A stretch of DNA of 64,000 nt from Strongylocentrotus purpuratus (lineage: Eukaryota > Echinodermata > Echinoidea > Camarodonta > Strongylocentrotidae): positions 34,542,630 through 34,606,629 of the forward strand of contig NW_022145609.1 of assembly GCF_000002235.5 (NCBI RefSeq), given 5' to 3'. Under the pieces are notes generated by a model. The model had not been told where the DNA came from, ran no database searches, and was given only the letters and a program-made list of their open reading frames with translations. The translations under genes were made by a program, and so were the position numbers. Positions 21,490-30,860 of this stretch are shown in pieces (the first letter of the stretch is position 1; the number at the start of each line of letters is the position of its first letter).

Positions 21490-21610
21490 GGGTCCACGGG
21501 TTTCAAGGGGCCATAACCCCCCGAAAGCTCAGGGGTTTTAGGCATTTAATTAGGGTCAGATGAGCATATTTTTAAAACTTTATTTGTGACACTGGCAGGT
21601 CACTAATTGG
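21490..21610 (-). repeat. Inverted single copy of the 53.7-54.1 kb tandem unit
   Basis: Words such as CCCCGAAAGCTCAGGGGTTTT, GGTCAGATGAGCATATTTT and TTTGTGACACTGGCAGGTCA are the complement of the unit at 53660-54125 (TGACCTGCCAGTGTCACAAA, ATGCTCATCTGAC). Confidence 0.8.
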
Positions 21611-21985
21611 CGTGGGGTCAATACGTAGTGTTGCGTAGTGTTGCGTACCATCTACGCTTGCCTACGTTACTTATGCTGAGGGACGGAAAGGGGTACGCAA
21701 GATGAACGAAAACAATTCAACATGTTTAATTTTTTTCGCGTACTTTCGGCGTAGAAACTTGACGCAAAAAGTACGCCTTTTTACGCAACACTACGCTACA
21801 TGCCTACCCAACAGTACGCTACCCTACGCCAGATCGACAAAGCAGTAAAAGCTTTCCACACAGTAAGCAACCATAAGCAAACCTGTACCCCAGCCTACGC
21901 ATAACCTACGCAGGGACTATTTTCCCATTAATACGCAGCCTAATTTCTTCGTAGTCGGTACGCCACACTACGGAACTCTACGCAT
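21610..21985. repeat. TACGC/GCGTA-rich block with a 15-bp perfect inverted repeat
   Basis: TACGC or GCGTA words occur many times on both strands. GCGTAGTGTTGCGTA (21633-21647) is exactly complementary to TACGCAACACTACGC (21782-21796). It may be a decayed TIR element whose ends are built from this word. Confidence 0.7.
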
Positions 21986-22045
21986 TTCCAGTTGCTTATA
22001 GAATAACTACCGGTACAGTTGGATTGTTTTTTAAATTTTTATATA

Positions 22046-22385
22046 AGGCCAAATAAAAAAAAAACTATGTTTAGCATCCTGTTTTTTTGAAAAATAGGAA
22101 GGAGGCCCTTTTTTTTTTTTTTTTTTTTCAAAATGGCCGCTTAAAATGGTCGCTCCGTACATTTTCCCTGACATTCGGGCTATTTTTCAAGATGGCGGCC
22201 GACAATTTTTTTTTTTTTTTAATCAGAAATACATCCATTTTAGCTGTGTTTTTCGTGTTTTTTTCTTTAAAAAAAAAAGAAAATTTTAAAAAAAAATTAA
22301 AAAATTAAAAAAATTAAAAAATAGGAGGCGGCCCCTAAAAAGGAAACGGGCGGGACGCTAAACATGTATATTTTTTGTAATGGCC
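22046..22385. mobile_element. Small TIR element with poly-T and poly-A interior
   Basis: AGGCCAAATA and ATGTTTAGCATCC at the left are mirrored by GGACGCTAAACATGTATA and TAATGGCCT at the right. The inner part is T- then A-rich and includes CAAGATGGCGGCCG. About 340 bases, no real frame. Confidence 0.7.
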
Positions 22386-22660
22386 TAAATGGCGAATAAA
22401 GTTCTTGGTGGTTTTAATTTAGACAGTCTCTATATACTTATTTACACCCCCGCCCCCCTCTAGAATCCCGCTGATTTCCGCGGGTCCTGCTAGTGTTATA
22501 ATAACACTCTATTGTTGATATTATGTGTTCAAAAACTGGCAAACACTGTTTGCTTTTGGCTGCAAAAATTTCTTTCCTTACTATAATCATAATACAGTTG
22601 AGGGCACTGTTATTATTACCATGAAACCAAAACAACTTATTTTGATTTCTAAACTTAATG

Positions 22661-24430
22661 GCCCGTATTCTGAAATCTTGTCTAGCTCCTGTTTAACTAA
22701 ACAGTTGTCGAAGTTCAGTCTAACATTAGTCACAAAGTCGTGACTAACTTTTTTATGCCTCCGTTACGAAGTAGCCAGAGGCATTATGTTTTCGGGTTGT
22801 CCGTACGGGACGTACGTACGTACATACGTACGTACGTACGTCCCGTTCTTGTGATCGCGTTATCTGAAGAACCGATTGATGGATTCCTGCCAAACTTTGG
22901 TCATGTATGTATCTTGCAGAGCCGATGAACTGATTAGATTTTGGGGTCACGAGGTCAAAGGTCAAAGGTCACAGGGCTCATTAGGTATGCAAAAACAGCT
23001 CGTGATCGCGTTATCTGAAGAACCGATTGATGGATTCCTGCCAAACTTTGGTCATGTATGTATCTTGCAGAGCCAATGAACTGATTAGATTTTGGGTCAT
23101 GAGGTTAAAGGTCAAAGGTCACAGGGCTCATTATGTATGCATAATCAGCTTGTGATCGCGTTATCTCAAGAACCGATTGATGGATTGCTGCCAAACTTAG
23201 GTCATGTATGTTACTTGCAGAGCCGATGAACTGATTAGATTTAGTGGTCATGAGGTCAAAGGTCAAAGGCCACAGCACACATTATGTATGCAATAACAGC
23301 TTGTGATCGCGTTATCTCAAGAACCGATTGATGGATTCCTGCCAAAATTAGTTCATGTATGTTACTTGCAGAGCCAATGAACTGAGTAGATTCTTGGTTC
23401 ATAAGGTCAAAGGTCAAAGATCATGGGCTCATTATGTATGCAAAAATAGCTTGTGAACGCATTCTCATTAGAACTGACAGATGGATTACTTTTTAACTCA
23501 GGACATCTTGCACAGCCAATGAACTGAGTAGATTTTAGGGTCATGAGGTCAAAGATCAAAGGGTCATATATGTATATGAGAAATTGCTTGTAATCACGAT
23601 ATTCTGAGAACCTGTCAATGGATTACAATTGAACTTGAATCCGAAAAATTTCTTCTGTTTTGGTTTGTAAAATTGCTCTATGATGGAGGCATCATTTTCA
23701 ACTGCGCGCAGTCGAATTCCATCTAGTTTGCATTCTGAAGTTGTGATTAAATCAAGTTAAACAGGAGTTAAAAGTTAAAGTCCTGTCTAAGTCCTGTTTA
23801 ACTTTAGATGACTGCGAGGGGTTGTTTAAGTCCTGTTTAAGGGCGCGATTCTGGTGCGTTTCAAAGTGTACGGTACACTCTACCTGCTGACCCCAAACTT
23901 GCAGGGGAGAACAATGGTACATGCATCCTCTACAATTTCAAATACGTTTTGCAGGATTTTTTCTTGTGTAGCCTGATTTTTTTTCTCAATAATATTAACT
24001 ATTCTTATCTAATGGTGACATCTTGGAAATTCCATACTCTATAATAGACTATCCATTCTGTTGGAGAAGTTTCTTTTCTGGATATTCTAAGGCACTGAGG
24101 CACTGATAAGTGATTAGTGTGGTTGTACTGTGGGCCAGTGCAGTACATACTGGTAGGCCTACAGTACATGTCTAGTCATGACGTCACGATCACATAACTA
24201 GCATGCGCACAGCTAGGTGTGCGCATAAATTTATTTATCTGGTGCGCGCACGCATGCGCATTGCATGAGTCTATCGTCTGCGGGAATGTCAGAATTAACA
24301 CCTACAGGGCATGAGCAGAAGTTGTGATTAAAGTTATAAGCACAACTTTGTAGTTAAGTCGTGTCTAACTAAACAGTTGTTTAACTTCAGTCATGACTAA
24401 TTTAGACATGACTTCAAAATACGATACATT
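22661..24430. mobile_element. Composite TIR element (GGCCCGTATTCTGAAATC) interrupted by other repeats
   Basis: GGCCCGTATTCTGAAATCTTG and TTTAACTAAACAGTTG at the left are mirrored by CTAACTAAACAGTTGTTTAAC and TTCAAAATACGATAC at the right end. The middle holds the AGGTCA element at 22750-23735 and unassigned sequence with further AGTCCTGTTTAAC words. The left end resembles the MITE at 2883. Boundaries are approximate. Confidence 0.45.
22750..23735 (+). repeat. GCCTCC/AGGTCA tandem element, about 150-bp units, five copies
   Basis: It starts ATGCCTCCGTTACGAAGTAG and a GTACGTACGT tract. It then repeats a unit of GTGATCGCGTTATCT, GAACCGATTGATGGATTC, CATGTATGTATCTTGCAGAG and GAGGTCAAAGGTCAAAGGTC. 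It ends near GATGGAGGCATCATTTTCAA and GCGCGCAGTCGAATTCC. The GCCTCC and GGAGGC words at both ends act as TIR-like ends. Later units are more diverged than early ones. Confidence 0.85.
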
Positions 24431-24790
24431 ATTACGGGACAGCCAATACTCAAGTTTTGACCATATTTTGTTTAAATGAATACAGTAACAAAATCTATGC
24501 ATAATCATTTCTACACTGTTATAACAAAATGTACATAAGTTATCTTTAACTAATTCAAATTTGAACAAAGCATCTTTCATATAAAGAATTCTATTCAGTA
24601 TCTTGAACTGAAACCACCTCATGTTAACATCGACAATTGAATTAAAGGGAAGAAGGTAATAAGAACTCCATACAGTATTGTCAAGGTCAAAGTCCTGTTT
24701 CCACTTTGTAAGACTTTTACATTGCTTTATCTTATGCTTCAATAAAGAATAGTATATATGTGCCTAACTTTTTTCACTTTTATTATTAAT
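24365..24790 (-). mobile_element. L1/Tx1-type LINE fragment: C-terminal Cys/His region
   Basis: Minus-strand reading gives MRWFQFKILNRILYMKDALF, then DNLCTFCYNSVEMIMHRFCY and LNKIWSKLEYWL. The order W-x-Q-x-K-I-L-x-R, then C-x2-C-x4-E-x3-H-x3-C and a Trp-rich end is the C-terminal zinc-finger-like region of L1/Tx1-clade LINE reverse transcriptases. The open frame has 125 codons. The polymerase is missing. It may also be the only remnant of a larger copy cut by later insertions. Confidence 0.7.
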
Positions 24791-24939
24791 AACAATGCTT
24801 ACGGGATGATACATGTAGGATCAACGACCTTTGGTATGACATTTTTATTAAAACCAAATCAGATAACTGACAAAAGCCATAATATTGAAGAAAGTTTACG
24901 TGTACGTTGTGTTTACGTTGAAAATCAAAATATGAGGAA

Positions 24940-26060
24940 ACTAGATGGAATTTTGACTGCGCGCAGTCGAAAATGATGCCTCCGCCATAGAGCAATTTAA
25001 ACAAGTTTAAAGTTTAAATCTCCAGTGGTTCTTGAGATATCATGATAACAATCTCAATGTATGGAATTTCATAAGTTGACCTCTGTGACCCTTGACCTTT
25101 GACCTACGTGCTCCAAAATCTATTCAGATTGTCTTCCTATGGTGATACACACTATCATTAAGTTTGAAGTTTAAATCTCCAGTGGTTCTTGAGATATTAT
25201 GATATGGTGATACATACTATCATTAAGTTTGAAGTGAAAATTCTCCAGTGGTTCTTGAGATATCGCGATAACGATCTCAATGTATGGAATTTCATAAGTT
25301 GACCTCTGTGACCCTTGACCTTTGACCTACGTGCTCCAAAATCTAATCAGATCGTCTTCCTATGGTGATACATACTATCCTTAAGTTTGAAGTTTTTACA
25401 TCTCCAGTGGTTCTTGAGATATCATGATAACAATCTCAATGTATGGAATTTCATAAGTTGACCTCTATGACCCTTGACCTTTGACCTACGTGCTCCAAAA
25501 TGTAATCAGATTGTTTTCCTATAGTGATACACACTATCACTAAGTTTGAAGTTTAAATCTCCAGTGGTTCTTGAGATATCATGATAACAATCTCAATGTA
25601 TGGAATTTCATAAGTTGACCTCTGTGACCCTTGACCTTTGACATACGTGCTCCAAAATCTAATCAGATCGTCTTCCTATGGTGATACATACTATCCTTAA
25701 GTTTGAAGTTTAAATCTCAAATGGTTCTTGAGATATCGCGCTAACAAACTCAATACAAGGAATTTCATAAGTTGACCTCTGTGACCTGTGACCTTTGACC
25801 TACGTACTCCAAAATCTAATCAGATCGTCTTCCTATGGTGATAAATACTATTCCCGAGTCTTAAGTTTAAATCTTAAATGGTTCTTGAGATATTGTGATA
25901 ACGGTCAAACGGGACGGACGTACGGACGTACGGACGGACAACCCGAAAACATGATGCCTCCGGCACCACCTTCGGTGGCGGAGGCATAAAAATCAGTCTG
26001 TTTTGTAAAATTGCTCCATGGCGGAGGCATCATTTTAGACTATGCACGCAGTAAAAGGTC
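24940..26060 (-). repeat. GCCTCC/AGGTCA tandem element in opposite orientation
   Basis: Mirroring 22750-23735, it begins GACTGCGCGCAGTCGAAAATG and ATGCCTCCGCCATAGAGCAA. It repeats units of CCAGTGGTTCTTGAGATATC, ACAATCTCAATGTATGG, TTCATAAGTTGACCTCTGTG, ACCCTTGACCTTTGACCTAC and TCGTCTTCCTATGGTGATAC. It ends in GGACGTACGGACG, AACCCGAAAACATGATGCCT and GGTGGCGGAGGCAT. About six units; each has a TGACCTTTGACCT word. Confidence 0.85.
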
Positions 26061-26179
26061 CATCTACAGGTATTTAATTGTTTAATTTTGTTCTTAGGAC
26101 TATTACTACAGTTAATCTACTGATACATGTATTTATATTTTCAATGAAATATGAATTGTTTTTTAAACTATGTGCACAG

Positions 26180-26334
26180 GTCAACCTACTGAAGTACAGA
26201 TGGTTATTCCTTCCAGTCAATGTTAATCAATCACACTGGGTTCTTGTAGCTGCAGATGTCACCAAGGGAGAAGTGTCAATATTGGACTCGCTTCCTAGAC
26301 CGGATACATCCAAGTTCATCCTTGAAAAGTTCAT
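26180..26334 (+). CDS. Exon 10: Ulp1 protease core with catalytic His and Asp
   Basis: It reads VNLLKYRWLFLPVNVNQSHW, then VLVAADVTKGEVSILDSLPR and PDTSKFILEKF, plus two bases. The pattern Leu-Pro-Val-Asn-x3-S-H-W-x-L and I-L-D-S-L is the Ulp1/SENP core: the His of SHW and the Asp of LDS form part of the catalytic triad. It enters in phase 0 and leaves in phase 2 at AT|GTAAGC. The domain seems intact here, without stop or frameshift. Confidence 0.9.
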
Positions 26335-26342
26335 GTAAGCAT

Positions 26343-26499
26343 TATACAGTTATTGACTGGCAGGGGGTGTAATATAACATTATTTGGACCGCTGAAGGGA
26401 GTTATATTTCCCAAGTGGTTATATTTTCCAGAGGGAAAATATAACTCCCTTCAGGTCCAAAGAATGTTATATACCCCCTGCCAGTCAATAACTGTTATA
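26343..26499. repeat. Near-perfect 157-bp palindrome
   Basis: ACAGTTATTGACTGGCAGGG, TATTTGGACC and GAAGGGAGTTATATTTCCC on the left are mirrored by GGGAAAATATAACTCCCTTC, GGTCCAAAGAATG and CCCTGCCAGTCAATAACTGT on the right, with a short loop of about 20 bases. It starts nine bases after the exon 10 donor. Confidence 0.9.
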
Positions 26500-26514
26500 T
26501 TAGATAGCCTTGGG

Positions 26515-26790
26515 TTTTTTTTTTTGTGGGGGGGGGGGGGTCTCATGTTTTTTTTTGCCCCCAATTTTTTTTTTTTTTTTTAGGGGACAATTAAAATTAC
26601 AGAAAAATAATCTGTTGAGATTATCTTTAAAAAAAAAAATCGAAAAAAAAATGCTTACCCAAAAAAGCATTTTTTGGAAGCATTTTTCGGGAAACAAAAA
26701 AAAATTATTAAAAAAAAAATTACCCAATAAATCATTTCTAGGGAAAAAAAAATTCATGAAAAAAAAATATTGAAAAAATAAAATGACCCT
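26515..26790. repeat. Poly-T / poly-G / poly-A low-complexity tract
   Basis: Long T, G and A runs alternate. They produce a 221-codon minus frame rich in Phe, Lys and Pro that is not a gene. TATTAGATAGCC near 26499 and GCTATCTAATAT near 26989 may be the outer ends of one element. Confidence 0.8.
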
Positions 26791-27506
26791 CGATGGTGTA
26801 ATGTGTGTAATTGGTGACATACAGTCCTCAAGAGGGCGACATGCATTGATTAAAAATATATTCATTTCACCAGCCGGTAAAATATAACACTGAAAAGTGA
26901 CCGGCCAGGAAAATATAACAATTTGGATCCTCGCAATTGATATCACATGGACGAGCTCTGGACCAATCACATCTCGGTATCTGTCTAAGCTATCTAATAT
27001 AGTAGTATTTCTTACCATTAAAAGGGAAGTCCACCCCAAAATATAAATTATTTTAATAAAAGCAGAAAAGTGAAAGAAAAATATCAATGAAGGTTTGACG
27101 GAAAATCCAACCAAGTATAAAAAACAAATTACCTTTGTGACGTCACTTGCGAAGGCTCTTCCCAATGTTGTGTACTGTAAATTCTATAAACTGCAATTTT
27201 CTCATAAGAATATATGAATTATTTCAGTGCATTTGATATATTATTAGACGCATGTTCTTATATGTGCTACAATTGAATAGATACATATACATATGTTTTC
27301 TTGGGACAGCAAAAAAATGCCGCTTATTGACTGCCTTTAATCATTATTTTGCAACCTAAGATTAATTTATTTATATATGTTTAATTAAATTTAAGGATTA
27401 TTCAGAGTTGTTTCATATTTTCCTTTGGGATGTTTAAAAAAAATGATTCAATCACTTCTGTTTGGTTTTATCCCTTTTTTTTCTGGATGTTGGTGAATAA
27501 TCACAG

Positions 27507-27627
27507 GAGATACATGGAGTACCGAACCAATGAAACTGGTGACCTTCAAGGAAAAGAGTGGAAGGTTGGACATACCCAATCTGCAAGGCAGAGTGATGGG
27601 CATTCTTGTTGCTCTTTTGTGATGTTG
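27507..27627 (+). CDS. Exon 11: Ulp1 protease, catalytic Gln and Cys
   Basis: It reads RYMEYRTNETGDLQGKEWKV, then GHTQSARQSDGHSCCSFVML, and ends in phase 0 at TTG|GTGAGA. In C48 proteases the oxyanion Gln and the nucleophile Cys lie in Q-x-D/N-x-x-D-C-G-x-F. Here Q-S-D-G-H-S-C-C-S-F keeps the Gln and Cys but has Ser for the usual Asp and Cys for the usual Gly. The triad (His, Asp in exon 10; Cys here) is therefore complete. The split Met codon joins exon 10 exactly. Confidence 0.88.
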
Positions 27628-28475
27628 GTGAGATATTTGTTAATGATATTCTGTGTGGAACTCATTTCATAGTATGGATGATAGGAAACCAAAACTATTA
27701 ATAGGTCAGAATTACTTGAAGACCATCCTGCTTAGATTGATTGACTTTTGTTATGCCTGTTTTAGGGTCGTCTCTCCATACAAACTTGTGAACGTGATAC
27801 CTGCAGTTCAAGAAGCAATGGACATATTTTTATAAAACTTCATAGCTAGATTCATTATTTTTTACCCATGAGCTAATTACATTATTACATTATAGGGTCA
27901 TGAAGTAAAAATTGTTAGGTCAGAGGTTAATAAAAATGTGAAAATAACTTGTGTACATGATATTTTAATGGAACCATATTGAACAGATTTTCATGAAACT
28001 GCATAGCAGGTCCAATGTGGATGGCCGACAATCTGTCTACATTTTGGGGTCACTGGATCAAAGTTAAGGTCACAGGGGTCACCAAATACAATTTGTGTAA
28101 AAACTTTGGAAGCTTTTGACAGATTGACATCAAACTAGTCTCACGTATGCATAGTGGAGTTAAATGATTTGACAAGATTTTGGAGACAATATGAGGGGGA
28201 AAATTGAAATAAATTCTGATCTTACAAGGGTGTAGGCATAAATTTTGACTCCTTGGGTTGAGAATCAATCTATCGGTATTTGATGTATGGGATTGGTGGG
28301 TTGAGGTAGAATAAAATATCCAAGTTTATAAAGCATTATATATAGGGAAGTTCTTTGAGCAAAAATATTTTTTTGTTGAAGTAAAAAATATATATTTTGA
28401 TTTATGTACTTGCAAATGAGATAAAATTCTATTTCTGTTTTAATTTCTCTCTCCTTGCTTTATTTTGCATTTCAG
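27628..28475. other. Intron 11, with a decayed AGGTCA-type repeat
   Basis: Between about 27760 and 28085 degenerate words such as GGGTCATGAAGT, AACTTGTGTACATGATATTT and GGTCACTGGATCAAAGTTAAG recall the AGGTCA tandem elements. The rest is unassigned. It ends GCATTTCAG. Confidence 0.5.
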
Positions 28476-28709
28476 AATGCTCTGTCTCTGGTGCAAGGAT
28501 TTCATACAATAAAAATGGGGAAGTATGGAGATATAATGAGAAATCATGTTTGGAACACTCTCATTACACACGCCAAAACCTCTCTGCAGGGTGATGCAGA
28601 GTGTGACATGCCGTCTTGCTCCAGCAAGAATGTAAGGGGCAAGACGGCATCGACATGGGCTAAATGCGACGTCTGTGGACGGTGGATGCACCTGCAGTGC
28701 CCTGTATAA
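28476..28709 (+). CDS. Exon 12 (last): protease end and PHD-like zinc finger
   Basis: It reads NALSLVQGFHTIKMGKYGDI, MRNHVWNTLITHAKTSLQG, then CDMPSCSSKNV and WAKCDVCGRWMHLQCPV followed by TAA. The second half has the order C-x4-C-x16-C-x2-C-x4-H-x2-C, with the W-x-x-C-D-x-C-x-x-W-x-H-x-x-C core typical of the second half of PHD fingers. A full PHD finger has one more C-x2-C at its end, which the stop removes, so the finger may be shortened or of a variant type. The first 35 codons are the last helices of the protease. Confidence 0.8.
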   Translation, partial: NALSLVQGFHTIKMGKYGDIMRNHVWNTLITHAKTSLQGDAECDMPSCSSKNVRGKTASTWAKCDVCGRWMHLQCPV

Positions 28710-28782
28710 GTAGGCACTTCAAAATGAAATGTAATCTCGTTGAACGCGAGGTTCGCTCACTGTCAGCATATAGCCAGCACAC

Positions 28783-28788
28783 AATAAA
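28783..28788 (+). promoter_or_regulatory. Poly(A) signal AATAAA
   Basis: AATAAA lies 74 bases after the TAA of exon 12 and is followed by a TTTTCG stretch. It is the nearest candidate for 3' end formation of this gene. Confidence 0.45.
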
Positions 28789-30860
28789 GCGTTTTCGCAA
28801 AGACGACGGAAGCATAGACGATGAGGAATTTGGGCGATACAGCTCTTCCGTCTTGTTTAGGGAACAAACGCTATCATGGCCACGTCAATCGTAAAAATTC
28901 CGGTTCGAGCATGCACAGATCGTTTTTTCGCTCGCGTTACCATCGCCTTCACCTTTTCCGTCGTGTTTGCAAAACGCCCTAGTGTCTGTAGTGAAGCGAT
29001 GGACAGAAAGTTTGGCACACTTCCAAGTCGGTCCTCTCGGTTGATCACGATTTGCATTCATGATTTTAGAGCTTTAGGAGCAGCAAACGGCCCCTGATTG
29101 GTCAATCGACTCAAAATTTGGCTCATCTTATCTACATACATGCATAATTCATAACTGTTTGTCGCTACTCTCCAGCTGCAAGGAAAGGTACTCTCCGTGG
29201 GGAATGTAAACTTCTAATGATGTTTTGGGGTCAAAATCTTCCATGGATCGTCAAGCGACAACGTATATCAACAATTCCTCTTTTGGAAGATTTTATTATT
29301 TGTTTTAATGAAGTATTAATTGCTCGCCGGTTGCTATAAAATACAAATTGTATTTCAGAACTCAAATTTTAACTTGATGAAGTGCAGAAGGCGATCAATG
29401 GCCATTGTTTTCCCCTATCTCCTGTGCAGGAGTGTGCTTAACTACCGGTAGTTCATTTTTCCACAGGGATGAAATGTGTGTTTTACCGGAATGACTGTGT
29501 CTAGGGTATTTCTTGTGTAAGCTCTAAAATGGTGGATTTTGATGTAAAACAATTAGAAAATACATAAAGATACACGAGCAAATGAAACAAATTTAAAATA
29601 TAATACATACTCTATCTGATACGAGCTAGCTATGTATAGTATATCTCATAGAAAAATACTTTGAAAGTACCAGCTAAAAACACAAATATTGACATTTTCG
29701 TAATATTTAACTAACTTTCATAACCATCAGAATTTAATTATGAACTTTAGGCACGGATCGGAAATGAAATTACCCCAAATTATGGCCCTGTAACTATTGT
29801 TAATACCATAATCTCTAGGCTTACCAAATTTTTCATGAGTTTGTTATTCGGTCCCACAAGTAGATTATGATGCAAAGAATATGATGCAAAGAATATAATG
29901 CATAGAATATGATGTGGTGATTTGATATCGGTGGTATGTGAGCCTATATTTACGTTACAACTCTTGAATTGAAGTTATTAATCGTTTGGGGCCTAAATAA
30001 ATGTGCGACCCTAACTTGTTAATTTTGTATACCAAATCGTTTTACGAATGAAGGATAGAAATAAGTATTTTTCTGAAGTTTAAAAAAGAAAAGGAAAGAA
30101 GTTAACATTTTTCTTTGTAATATATAGCACACCTGTATCATGGTATAAACAATGAGAAGTTAATAGTAAAATAATTAAGGATATCATTTTGAAGGGAGAA
30201 TATTCTTAATGTGAAGAAGGATACGAGCTCACTTTATACCATTTAGATTGTTTCTTATTTTCTTTTCATCATTTTATACTATTTGCTATTACATGTATAT
30301 TCAAATCTTCAGACTAACCATGTAATATGTTGCTTTATTGATTGTGGTGAAGTGCATCCAAAGCATTTATAATTCTGCGCTAGATTGAAAGAAGTTTATT
30401 ATTAGTAGTATCAAACATTCCTTTAAATTTTTTGTATTTTTTAAATACCAATGTGATATTTTGCTTGGATCACTATTATTTTGATGTTACTGAATCTAGA
30501 AGTAAAAACAATGGAGGTATTTTAAACTTATTTTCAAATGTATTAAGCTGATGTATGTTTTCAAATGTGAAGATATCAGTAGGATTCAGAAAAACTGTTT
30601 ATTTGACAGATGGATAGAGGGGAAATAAAAGTTCAATGTAATGTCATATAATTACAGTAGAAACTCAGTGTATACAAAAAATATGATGCAATTATACTAT
30701 ATAATACAAGGCGATATTCCTCTTCAAAGACTTTACATTCCATCAATTTCAACATAACCTCTATCGGATTTCTGGGGCTCAACTCTATATTTAGCCCATG
30801 TTCATTCTTTTTTATGCAAGTGACATAACTTTTATTTATTTATTTTTGATTAAAAACATG
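28789..30860. other. Downstream region without recognised gene
   Basis: 28789-29110 is moderately GC-rich, rich in CG and with a TGATTGGTCAATC word (a CCAAT-box-like site), so it could be a promoter or an old exon. The rest is AT-rich. At 29880-29920 the words GATGCAAAGAATATGATG recur three times. Nothing else is seen. Confidence 0.4.

Larger units (their letters stand above)
15319..26179. other. Intron 9, 10.9 kb, packed with mobile elements
   Basis: The protease domain is split here between the first helix and the catalytic His. The intron holds a poly-G TTAA element, a hAT-like element inside a tandem-repeat element, several microsatellites, TIR elements, a LINE fragment and two AGGTCA-rich elements facing each other. 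It ends with GTGCACAG. Unassigned parts (16585-17038, 20036-20340, 20890-21490) are AT-rich or low-complexity with nothing recognised. Confidence 0.7.
26335..27506. other. Intron 10: large palindrome and homopolymer-rich tract
   Basis: It contains the hairpin at 26343-26499, the low-complexity tract 26515-26790 and a TTAAAAGGGAAGTCCACCCC end at about 27018 of the TTAA type. It closes with AATCACAG. Confidence 0.6.
259..28709 (+). pseudogene. MULE-derived SWIM / Ulp1-protease / PHD-finger gene, 3' part (12 exons), probably disabled
   Basis: Twelve exons with GT-AG borders can be joined by phase: 259-500, 2471-2643, 5460-5637, 6204-6832, 7289-7378, 8986-9227, 9831-10122, 13525-13673, 15195-15318, 26180-26334, 27507-27627 and 28476-28709. 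In order they encode the C-terminal part of a MULE transposase, a SWIM zinc finger, a basic/Pro-Gln linker, a C48 Ulp1-like protease and a PHD-like finger. SWIM fingers are usual in MULE transposases, and Ulp1-like proteases occur in some MULE lineages; a PHD finger after the protease is unusual. The product would be expected in the nucleus, binding DNA or chromatin and cleaving SUMO or a similar modifier. That role is inferred from the family. Five lesions are seen: TAG at 348-350, TAA at 6444-6446, a frameshift between 6447 and about 6580, TGA at 10119-10121 and a frameshift in the 15195-15318 exon. The 5' end lies outside the window. A domesticated host gene and a decayed autonomous transposon are both possible. 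Confidence 0.75.

Noticed and set aside
22190-22203. CAAGATGGCGGCCG as a promoter YY1 site
   Set aside because: It lies inside a small TIR element between homopolymer runs, with no exon nearby.
26500-27165. 221-codon minus-strand frame
   Set aside because: It runs through poly-T, poly-G and poly-A tracts and encodes Phe/Lys/Pro runs without any domain.
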